64,000 nt of DNA from Melastoma dodecandrum (taxonomy: Eukaryota; Streptophyta; Magnoliopsida; Myrtales; Melastomataceae), in assembly GCA_029817715.1 (NCBI GenBank), contig JARUPY010000085.1, positions 1,488,001 through 1,552,000 of the forward strand, read 5' to 3'. Made by a program: the position numbers and the translations under genes. Numbering within the stretch: position 1 is the stretch's first letter; each line of letters begins with the position of its first letter. Below, piece after piece: positions 40,868-49,795 of the stretch. A model generated the notes under the pieces. The model was not told the origin of the DNA. It saw nothing but the letters and a program-made list of their open reading frames with translations, and ran no database searches.

Positions 40868-41225
40868 ACATTAGTTCATGCTTTCAGATAATATAGAATA
40901 CCTAGACAGAACTGCCACGAATCTTCTTGTATTCTGAGAGCGTAAGTTTCGAGTTTTGTTAGTCACGCACGAGGGACGCTACCTGCAGAAGGCTGCATCG
41001 TTGGTGAAGTCTTCTGGGAGAGTGACTCGGGGGCCACGAGGGACTCGGTTGGAAGCTGCAGGAGACGTTGGTGGATAGCACGGCTGGGTGTCGTGTGCCA
41101 ACGTGCGGTGGGCCGGAGAGAAGGGCAGATACCCCGGGAGCACAGAAGGTGAGGGACTAACCAGCTTCTGTAGTGTAACGTTCTGTGTGTGCCGGTACCT
41201 AGGACGGAGGTTGCCGTCTGCTTGC

Positions 41226-41429
41226 GTGGGGTTTGCCGCGTGCTTGCGCAGGGTCTGCTGCGTGCTTGCGTAGGGTATGCTACGTGCTTGTGTGGGGTAC
41301 GCCACATAGTCGCTATCTCGAGGAGATCGTGCAGGTCGTGTGGAGCCGCCGGAGGGAAAATCCATCCTTGAACAGGGGTTGCTGTTCGCTTGCGTAGGGT
41401 CCGCTACGTGCTCGCGTGGGGTACGCCAC
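41226..41429 (+). repeat. 22-bp tandem hairpin array with covarying stems (SIRE LTR)
   Basis: Units start at 41226, 41248, 41270, 41292, 41394 and 41416. They read GTGGGGTTTGCCGC, GCAGGGTCTGCTGC, GTAGGGTATGCTAC, GTGGGGTACGCCAC, GTAGGGTCCGCTAC and GTGGGGTACGCCAC, separated mostly by 8-base linkers of the CGTGCTTG type. In each unit the first four and last four bases pair (GTGG:CCGC with one G-U, GCAG:CTGC, GTAG:CTAC, GTGG:CCAC) around a six-base GGTNNG loop. A related hairpin, GAACAG/CTGTTC around GGGTTG, is at 41370-41387. The same array is in the 3' LTR from 50815 to 51018. Confidence 0.8.
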
Positions 41430-41504
41430 GAAGTCGTTGTCCTTGAGAGGATTGCGCATTGGTTACTTTGTTAGTCACATCAACGTGTGCATTGAGTTAC
41501 TATA

Positions 41505-41790
41505 GTGCAGAACCTTCGGGTCTGTACAACCTACTATAGTGCAGAACCTTCGGGTCTGTGAATCTACTTCAGTGCAGAACCTTACGGTCTGTACTTATCA
41601 AGTCACTTCCTACATAGAACCTTCTGGTCTATAATGGATTGACATTTACAACACAGAACCTTCTGGTCTGTGATCTTTCACTCAGAGTTCTACGGTACAG
41701 AACCTTCTGGTTTGTGCTGTGTAACAAGTTCTACGGTACAGAACCTTCTGGACTGTGCTCTGCCACTCAGACTTCTACAGTGAAGAACTT
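41505..41790 (+). repeat. CAGAACC...GGTCTG hairpin repeats (SIRE LTR)
   Basis: About seven units of the form NNCAGAACC-ttcN-GGTCTGNN. Examples are CACAGAACC/GGTCTGTG near 41652, ATAGAACC/GGTCTAT near 41614, and AGTGCAGAACC/GGTCTGTACT near 41571. When the second base of CAGA becomes T (TAGA), the partner TCTG becomes TCTA, keeping the pair. The last units are weaker. The array repeats in the 3' LTR at 51094-51379. Confidence 0.75.
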
Positions 41791-42100
41791 TCTGATCAGC
41801 TCTATTTGCTATCGATTGTGTAATCTGTATTGAGATACAATTGAGTGGAAACCATCCAAGTTTCTGGGTGAAGAGTGGAGTAGGCGATTTGCCGAACCAC
41901 TATAAAAGTCTTGCGTACTTCAAACAAATCGCAATCACAATCCAACGTTCGGTTTTACAGAAACCTACCTCTAAGGTTCTGTGGCACAGAAGCTTTCTTC
42001 CGCTGCGGGGTTAAACGAAAAGGAGTTAAATATCCTTAATTGGACTTTAACACTAATTCACCCCCCCTCTTAGTGTAACAATTGGTATCAGAGCGGGTTC

Positions 42101-42715
42101 CAACAGAAGCTTAACCGCTTGTTGTAGATCCACAGAAGCTCGTGCCAGCTACACACTCTACGCTGCAGAAGCCTCTGACTCTGCGATTATCATCTAAACA
42201 GATCAAAATTTGTTTCTGTTTGGATTGCTCTGTTCGGTACTCTTGTTCTGGCTGTCTGGAACGTGACTATCAAAGGAATCAGATTTATTTCCACAGAAGC
42301 CTTAGGTTCTGTGAAATATTATCCGTCTCTACTCTGTAGAAGCCTACGCTCTATCAGAATTATATTTCAACAGAAGCTTACACTCTGTTAAAATACAAAA
42401 ATTGATATAAGAGTTCTGGTCAAACAGAGGCTAATTGTCCTGCTGTGATCTTACAAAGACTCTACCACTTAAATACTCTTTTGCGATTTGCATCTTGGTT
42501 CTGTTCTGCAGAAGCCTATTGCTCTGCGAGAATTTGACATCTGCTATCGAAAAAGACAATTCAGATTTGTCATATTGACATTCATTCTCTAATTACTAGA
42601 GACCTTACGGTCGGTTTGATAACTGTCTTCTACCCAACAGAAGCTTTCAGCTTGTTGAGGTTCTACGCAGTAATCGTCAACGTTCTGTTCTATAGAAGTC
42701 TGATACTCTATACGA
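42101..42715 (+). repeat. Hairpin array in the SIRE leader between PBS and gag
   Basis: The 640-base leader carries at least eight units of the form NNCAGAAGC-loop-GCTCTGNN. Clear ones: 42101-42124 (CAACA...TGTTG), 42163-42185 (TGCAGAAG...CTCTGCG), 42287-42315 (CACAGAA...TTCTGTG, extended by ATTT/AAAT), 42335-42353 (GTAGAAGC...GCTCTA), 42364-42394 (AACAGAAG...CTCTGTT), 42506-42528 (GCAGAAGC...GCTCTGC), 42634-42657 (CAACA...TGTTG) and 42689-42715 (TATAGAAG...CTCTATA). The outer bases differ between units but stay complementary. Confidence 0.8.
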
Positions 42716-42724
42716 ATTGAACTA

Positions 42725-45700
42725 ATGGCTGATAACTATCATATACCAAAACCACATGTTGGGAATCCTCCCATATTTGATGGTAAGAATTTTGCCTATT
42801 GGAAAATTCGAATGAGTGCATTCGTCGATGCTATTGACGACGACTTATGGTCCTATATAGAAGATGGTCCACCTTCTATACCAGAGAACCAACAAAATGA
42901 TCGAGATGGTCGTCCTACACGGGAATACCTCAAGATCAAACGACTCACTAAGACGGCAAAGTATCTAATGTTTAGTGCTATGTCTGAAAGTGAATTCGTG
43001 AAAGTTTCTACTTGCACTTCGGGCAAGGAAATCTGGGATAAGCTTGTCACCATGTATGTTGGGACAGACCAGATTAGAGAAACTAAGATGAATTTTCTAA
43101 TTCATCAATATGAAAATTTTACTATGAAGGCTGATGAATCTGTAGAACAGATGTTCCAGAGACTCAACCTCCTAGTTGATGCCTTAACACATTTAGACAA
43201 AAGCTATACAAATTCTGAGATAGTTCGAAAGGTTCTGCGTACTCTACCCAAATCTTGGGAAGCTAAGAAAACAGCTATAGAGGAAGCTAAAGATCTTTCT
43301 ACTCTTCGACTAGATCATTTGATGAGCTCCTTAATATCATATGAGATGGAAAGATCCTCTCAATCTGATACAAAGAGAGCAATAGCTTTCAGAGCATCGG
43401 AAGAACCTACAGAAGGTTCTGATGATGAAGCAGAAGCTGACTCGGCTGATGAACTCGCAATGATAGCTAAACGTCTTCTGCGGTTCGCCACCAAGAAACG
43501 CTTCAATAAAAGAAGCCAAAATCGTGAAAAGCAATTTGATCCAAGATTGGTCACTTGTTTTGAATGTAAAAAGAAAGGACACTATAAGACATAATGTCCT
43601 TTATTTAAAGAGTAGGAAAAACCTTCTACACAATCTAAGTCCAGGAAAGCAATTGCTGCTTGGGCAGATCTTGATGATTCTGATGTTGAGGATGAAGCAG
43701 CACTAATGTGTCTCACCGCTCACACAGAAACTCAAAATGAAATGCATACCTGCTTTCAAACACAAGCTGTTGAAAGTGAATGGTATCTGGATAGCGGATG
43801 CTCCAGGCATATGACCGGAGATCCTTCAAAATTTTCACAATTGACTCTACATAATGGAGGGTCTGTGAAATTTGGTGACAATAGCAAAGGCTCTGTCATT
43901 GGAAAAGGTACCATTGGAAGTCCTGACTCCATGGTCATAGATGAGGTTCTGTTGGTCACAGAACTCAAGCATAATTTGCTGAGCATTAGCCAGCTTTGTG
44001 ACAAAGGTTATAAAATAACTTTTGATCAAGACAAGTGTTCTGGTATCCTAGACAATGAAGTTCGCTTCATTGGAAATCGGAAAAGGAACATTTATACCTT
44101 GACATAGGAGAGCTTCTGTATTACAGAAAACTGCCTTCTGTCCGTTAAAGATGAGAGCCATCTATGGCATAGAAGGTTGGGACATTCCAACTTCAAATTG
44201 TTATCCAAGCTTGTGAAAAAGGATTTGGTTAAGGGATTACCCAATATCCGTTTTGAGCATGACAGCTTCTGTGAAGCATGTTCTCTTGGAAAACAAACTA
44301 AGTCTTCATTCAAATCTAAGAATGAAGTCTCTACTTCTCAACCTCTTGAACTTCTACATATGAATCTATTTGGACCTACTAGAGTTCAGAGTGTCGGCGG
44401 TAAAAGATACTGTCTAGTTGTGGTCGATGACTACTCTAGATACACGTGGGTTAAATTTCTAACTCACAAAAGTGATGCTTTTGAAACTTTCATTAAGCTA
44501 GCTAAGAAATTACAGAATGAAACTGGATCTTCTGTAAAAGCTATAAGAACGGATCATGGTACTGAGTTTTGAAAACCATGACTTCGCTACTTTCTGTGAC
44601 GAACAAGGTATCGATCACAATTTTTCTGCACCATATACTCCTCAACAGAATGGAGTAGCAGAAAGGAAAAATCGGACGCTTATAGACATGGCTAGAACCA
44701 TGATATGTGAGAGCAACGCTCCACAGAACCTATGGGCAGAAGCTGTTAATACAGCCTGCTACATATCAAACAGGGTTCTACTTAGACCCATACTTGAGAA
44801 AACTCCCTATCAACTATACAGGGGGAGAAAACCGAACATCTCCTATTTCTACTCCTTTGGAAGTCCTTGTTTTATCTTGAGACCTTCTAAGGACAATTTA
44901 GGAAAGTTCGAAGCTAAGACAGATGAGGGCATCTTTCTCGGATACTCTTTGTCTAGCAAAGCTTATAGAGTTCTAAACAAAAGAACTTCTACTATAGAGG
45001 AGTCTATTAATGTAAAAATTAATGACCTTCCTACTATTATTACAAGAGATGTTATATCTCAAGAACCTACAGAAGATGCTGTAGAACCTCTACCCTCTAC
45101 GAAAGAGAAGGGTGAACCTTCTGTTCATGAATCTAAAAATGATCTTGAACAAACAAATGATAATTATGAAGAACATTCTCATAATAATCAACAAAGTGAT
45201 ATTAGAGCACCTGCTCTTTATCAAAGACGTCATCCTATAGACCAAGTCATAGGAGATCTTAACAGAGGCATACAGACTAGAAGTTCTGTAAATGCCTTCT
45301 ATGAACACTCGGCTTTTCTATCACAGAAAGAGCGAGAGAATATTGATGAAGCTCTAAATGATCCAGATTGGATACTTGCTATGCAAGAGGAGCTTAATCA
45401 ATTTGAAAGGAGCAAAGTGTGGTCACTTGTTCCTAAACCTGACAACCGTTCCATCATTGGAACTAAATGGGTTTTCAGGAACAAACTAAATGAGTCTGGC
45501 ATTGTTGTGAGGAACAAGGCTCGACTCGTTGCAAAAGGGTACTCTCAAGAAGAGGGTATAGACTTTGATGAGACGTTTGCTCCTGTAGCACGTCTAGAGG
45601 CAATAAGACTCTTATTAGCTTATGCTTGCTACAACAATTTTAAGTTGTATCAAATGGACGTAAAAAGTGCATTCCTCAATGGAGAAATCAAAGAAGAGGT

Positions 45701-46830
45701 ATACGTAAGTCAACCTCCTGGTTTCAAGGATCTGCAACACAGAGACTACGTCTATAAACTCTCCAAAGCTCTGTATGGCCTTAAACAGGCTCCTAGGGCA
45801 TGGTATGAAAGGCTTAGCTCCTTCCTTGTTGAAAAGGGCTACAAAAGAGGAAGAGTAGATACCACTCTCTTTCTCAAACACAGAAGCAATCATCTCATTG
45901 TTGTTCAGATTTATGTCGATTACGCTCTGTAACGAATTCTCCAAACTCATGACAAGTGAGTTTGAGATGAGCATGATGGGAGAACTCACGTTCTTCCTTG
46001 GTTTACAAATTCAGCAGACTGCAGAAGGTACATTCTTGCATCAAGAAAAGTACACTAAGCAGCTCCTGAAGAAATTTGGCCTAGAAGGCACAAAACCTTT
46101 GTCTACTCCAATGGGTACAAATACCCAAATAGACAAGGATGAAAACGGGAAAGAAGTGGATAGTAAGCTCTACAGAAGCATGATAGGTTCCCTTCTGTAT
46201 CTTACAGCTTCTAGACCTGACATACTCTTCAGTGTATGTCTCTGTGCTAGATTTCAATCAGCACCTAAAGAGTCTCACATGACAGCAGTCAAGAGAATCT
46301 TTAGATATTTACAGGGTTCTATGAACCTAGGCATTTGGTATCCAAAAGGATCAAACTTTGATCTCATTGGATATTCCGATGCAGACTTCGCAGGATGTAA
46401 GGTTGACAGAAAAGGTACTAGTGGTACATGTCAGCTTATGGGAAACATGTTGATTTCATGGTTCTCTAAAAAGCAGACTTCTGTTGCCCTCTCCACTGCA
46501 GAAGCCGAGTACATAGCAGCCGCAAGCTGTTATGCTCAACTTCTATGGATGAGACAACAACTTGAGGACTACGGTCACTCATTTACAAAAATTCCGATCA
46601 ATTGTGATAATACTAGTGCGATAAGCCTAGCTAAGAATCCAGTGTATCACTCTAGATCGAAGCACATTGAACTCAGACATCATTTTCTGAGAGACAATGT
46701 ACAACAGGGTTCTGTTAGTGTAGAATACATTAACACAGAACATCAATTGGCTGACATTTTCACCAAGCCTCTGAATAAAGAAAAGTTTTTCTTTTTTAGA
46801 AGCGAATTGGGAATCTGCCATCCCCTATAA
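42725..46830 (+). pseudogene. SIRE-type gag-pol, disabled
   Basis: Gag opens at ATG 42725 (MADNYHIPKPHVG). A TAA at 43592-43594 falls inside the zinc knuckle CFECKKKGHYKT, before its last Cys. Pol continues in pieces: protease WYLDSGCSRHMTGD with the active DSG, a stop at 44105, integrase zinc region HRRLGH...CEACSLGK, then LLHMNLFGP, where Asn stands at the first catalytic Asp of the DDE triad. A frame change lies near 44570. RT and RNase H follow in two frames with a small deletion at about 45925 that removes part of the YVDD motif (reads YVDY). RNase H (YSDADFAG, STAEAEYIAA) is intact to the stop at 46828-46830. Confidence 0.92.
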
Positions 46831-47363
46831 CGTCTTACAAAAGACAAGGAAAAGTCATGTAAGTACTTTATATAATATAGAAACTTACAACAGAAGGTAG
46901 AATACTTAGTATGCTACACTATAGAAGGTACATCCTTCTACGCTACAGAAGGTATAGCAAGAGTATACCTTAATAAACACAACTCGAATTAAAAATTTCC
47001 AAAAATAAAATTGGAAGTTTAAAGCAGAAGATATATTGTGAAAATATATCTGCAAAATGATTCGAGCAAAAATTAGCTTTCCAGAATCGAAAGCATCTAC
47101 AGAAGGAATCCTTCTGACAAGCAGAAGCCACCCAAAGTGCGGACCTTCTGCAGTTCGTTAAACAAAATCTTGGAGATTAAAGCCAATCACGTGTGAAAAT
47201 CTCCAAAAAGATATTGTTTCTGAATATCTTAGGTGGAACAAGATTTTCCATCTAAAGAAATCATTCATGAAATATTTATAATGGAAGAAAATATCTTCTT
47301 TCCAATATATTGAATTTTAGGAAATAAAATTTTTTCCTAATTTCACTAAGAAGCCTTACTTAA
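46831..47363 (+). other. Spacer between pol and the envelope-like ORF of the SIRE element
   Basis: About 530 bases without an ORF. Contains further inverted pairs of the AGAAG family: CAGAAGGaatCCTTCTG (47100-47116, perfect 7-bp arms) and GCAGAAG (47121-47127) with CTTCTGC (47145-47151). Confidence 0.7.
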
Positions 47364-49160
47364 TTAAACTCAATCGGAGGTCTCTGTTTCGTCTTCACTA
47401 GAAGAAAACACGAAACCCTAGCAAAGACGAAATTTCTCCGGAAAAAGTCTCTTGTTGCCGCCACACCCTCTTCATCGGAGAAACCTCCATCTCCCCTGAA
47501 GGAAACACCTACTGCCATAGTTGCTGAACACTCAGCCGATGAGGACACCATCTCTGAGGATCTAGGGCTTCCTACAGTCCAGCTCCAAGAGGATTTGGAA
47601 GACACGGATGCAATTCCACCCACTGCGACAGAGGAACCTCCTGTCGTCCAGCCCTCTGTTGAGGAAACCCCTGCTGTTGGAGACGATGATTCGCCCAACG
47701 ATGATGATGTCGAGAATGCTGTTTCTGACAAGGAAAAGCAACCCTCTACCGATGATGAGGCTGATGATGAGATTCTTGAGGTTGAGCCCATCTCTCAAGT
47801 ACTCTCCATGCCGGATCGCAAGCAGAAGGGCAAAGCCTCTGCATCTCAGGCGTCTCTTATACAGACGACTTCTCCAAAGGCCAAACTTCTCCATGACGCT
47901 ATGAAGCCAGGAGCTATTGCTTCTCGCACTCGGCAGAAAAGGAAAGTTCCTGAGACCGTGAGCTCATCAATGACAAAGATCGACGTGAAGAAACCTAAGT
48001 CACCGGCAAAGGTCTCTCTCACGGACGTTTCTACCATCGAGGTCATCAAAGGCTTCACTCCTTCGGTAACATCTCTTGTCTCACAAAAGGAGATTGATAA
48101 TGTTCTTGCTGACACTAGGCTGCCTAGTTATGATGCTATGGGTAGGCAGATTGCTACCTTCAAGCGTATTGATTTCAATTGGTTTGCCGCTAATGATCTC
48201 GATATAGCTCCTCTCTTTGAGAAACTTGGATTGAAATCCTTCTGCGAAACGTATGCTGAGTTGCCCGTAGTGAAATTGAGAGAATTCTACGCCAACATCA
48301 CGTTTCATGAGGATGGTCCACTTGTGAAGTTCATCAAGACGGTTGTGGACGGGATCACTCTTGTCTTCTCCGCTCACGATGTAAACCAAATGTTTGGATG
48401 TGAGGAGCACGACCCACTGTCTGAGCTTGGCCGGACTGCTTCTTACAGCATCATCCTTGGAAAGAAGGCACAAGTGCCGAGGTATCTTGAGTCCACGAGG
48501 CTGGACATCAAATGCAGAATTCTACACAGGGCTGTGCTATTCTGCCTTCTACCGCGTAGTGGGAGCATTGACACCATTACTCCAAATGATGCGTTGGTCA
48601 TGGCGCACATTATGAAAGGGATCCCCTTCAACCTTGGACTTCTAGTCTTTCAGCACATGAAAAGGTGCTGCAACACCACCGGGAAAGCTCTCCCGTACGG
48701 CCAGGTAATTGCCGGCCTCTTGAAACTTGCTGGAATTTCTTCTAATGCATCTGCTATGCAAGAGAAGTGGAAGGTTGGAACCTTCGGGAACCAAATCATC
48801 ACCAGCATGCACTATGTGAAGTCGGGTTCGACTTGGACTCTCAAAGGGAAGTCTACAGAATCATCCCCTGCTGCTGAGGAGAAACCTCCAGCCCCCAGAG
48901 CTGTGAAGAAGGCTGCTACTGCAACACCTTCTACTGCTTCAGCCTCTGCTGCACAGAAAGCAGCTGGACTATCTGATGACGTCTTACTTCCCTCGGATCT
49001 CCGCACACTCCTCAATGATCTCAAGCAGCAAGCTGTGGAGAATGGGGAAGATATTCGCGTGCTCCAGCGTATGGTGCTAGACCTTACTCGCACAGTGGAA
49101 CGCCAGGACAAGCTTCTGCGCGATAACCTTGCTGATGCACCTTCTGTGGATGAAGCATAA
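47364..49160 (+). CDS. SIRE envelope-like ORF
   Basis: Open frame of 599 codons after a stop at 47361. It has no ATG until 47808 (MPDRKQKGKAS), so about 148 upstream codons are open but lack a standard start. In order: acidic, low-complexity N-terminal region (EDTDAIPP, DDDSPNDDDVENAVSD), a basic stretch (SRTRQKRKVP), a globular middle (about 47990-48800: FEKLGLKSFCETYAELPV, NITFHEDGPLVKFI, DVNQMFGCEEHDPLSELG), and a C-terminal Ala/Pro/Ser linker followed by a likely coiled coil (LLNDLKQQAVENGEDIRVLQ). The middle resembles the domain annotated as putative plant transposon protein in SIRE elements. I see no clear signal peptide or transmembrane segment. The function is unknown. It is the least damaged frame of the element. 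Confidence 0.75.
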   Translation, partial: LNSIGGLCFVFTRRKHETLAKTKFLRKKSLVAATPSSSEKPPSPLKETPTAIVAEHSADEDTISEDLGLPTVQLQEDLEDTDAIPPTATEEPPVVQPSVEETPAVGDDDSPNDDDVENAVSDKEKQPSTDDEADDEILEVEPISQVLSMPDRKQKGKASASQASLIQTTSPKAKLLHDAMKPGAIASRTRQKRKVPETVSSSMTKIDVKKPKSPAKVSLTDVSTIEVIKGFTPSVTSLVSQKEIDNVLADTRLPSYDAMGRQIATFKRIDFNWFAANDLDIAPLFEKLGLKSFCETYAELPVVKLREFYANITFHEDGPLVKFIKTVVDGITLVFSAHDVNQMFGCEEHDPLSELGRTASYSIILGKKAQVPRYLESTRLDIKCRILHRAVLFCLLPRSGSIDTITPNDALVMAHIMKGIPFNLGLLVFQHMKRCCNTTGKALPYGQVIAGLLKLAGISSNASAMQEKWKVGTFGNQIITSMHYVKSGSTWTLKGKSTESSPAAEEKPPAPRAVKKAATATPSTASASAAQKAAGLSDDVLLPSDLRTLLNDLKQQAVENGEDIRVLQRMVLDLTRTVERQDKLLRDNLADAPSVDEA

Positions 49161-49345
49161 TGCACTTCTTTTGTTGCTTTGCTTTATCAGTACCTTTGGC
49201 CAAAAACTGATTCTCTTGGCCTCATGGTTTGATGTAATAAGTGCCATTTATGGACACACTTTCGCATTTGAGTTTGAATAATTCATCTGCAGCTTATGCT
49301 TCTCCGTTATAACGTTCTGTTCTCCTTATTTCTTTTTGATGTGAC

Positions 49346-49375
49346 AAAAAGGGGGAGAAATTATGTTGAGGGGGA
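49346..49375 (+). other. Second, internal polypurine tract of the SIRE element
   Basis: ACAAAAAGGGGGAGAAA followed five bases on by TGTTGAGG. It resembles the true PPT plus LTR start at 49781-49803, with a few inserted bases. It may be a decoy or duplicated plus-strand priming site. Confidence 0.5.
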
Positions 49376-49578
49376 GTACATAGAACTAAGTACTTTGTGT
49401 ACTTCGCTCTGTATTAAGGTTGTAGAAAAATCATGGATTTTCTATAACTATGGGTGTAGAAGGCTATGGGTATCAAAGCTCATATTCATCCTTCTGCTGG
49501 GAAGGCGAATAGTGATCTTGTATAGTCACCTTTGCTGGGAGTGCAAAAGTGAAAACTCATCATTTTTGTCGGGCTAAA

Positions 49579-49690
49579 TACAGAAGCTTCATGCTCTGTA
49601 CATTATAGAAGCTTTGTGCTCTATGAATAGCTTTTTCTATAACAGAAGCTTCTATGCTCTGTTCGACAGAAACCACATGGTTCTGTGAAA
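49579..49690 (+). repeat. Hairpin repeats near the 3' end of the SIRE element
   Basis: Four clean units in a row: TACAGAAGC/GCTCTGTA (49579-49600), ATAGAAGC/GCTCTAT (49605-49624), AACAGAAGC/GCTCTGTT (49641-49663) and ACAGAAACC/GGTTCTGT (49666-49686). The variable outer and inner bases change in compensating pairs between units. Confidence 0.8.
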
Positions 49691-49795
49691 TGCAAGACTC
49701 ATACTCGCACCTATTTAGGGGGAGTCATGGGGAGTTTCTTGCAATAATATTTCCCTCAACGATGAATGTTTTGTCATCATCAAAAAGGGGGAGAT

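Larger units (their letters stand above)
40207..42080 (+). repeat. 5' LTR of the SIRE-type element
   Basis: 1874 bp. A TATA box at 40858 divides it into about 0.65 kb of U3 and about 1.2 kb of R-U5, so most of the LTR should be transcribed into the leader RNA. Confidence 0.95.

Noticed and set aside
40963..41365. Repetitive open frames on the minus strand of the SIRE LTR
   Set aside because: Their repeated peptides only mirror the 22-bp hairpin array, and the same frames occur in both LTRs.
41226..41429. Regularly spaced 22-bp repeats as a CRISPR array
   Set aside because: Plant retrotransposon LTR. The repeated part is the linker, the variable parts are self-complementary, and no cas genes exist.
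40280..41790. GAACCTTC dyads in the SIRE LTR as heat-shock elements, as in the heat-activated ONSEN element
   Set aside because: Most lie downstream of the TATA box, in transcribed sequence, and lack a third correctly spaced GAA unit. The arms covary outside the GAA/TTC words, so the hairpin reading explains them better. Only two or three dyads in U3 remain possible.
47360..47791. Ser-rich 143-codon frame on the minus strand
   Set aside because: Antisense shadow of the low-complexity acidic part of the envelope-like ORF.
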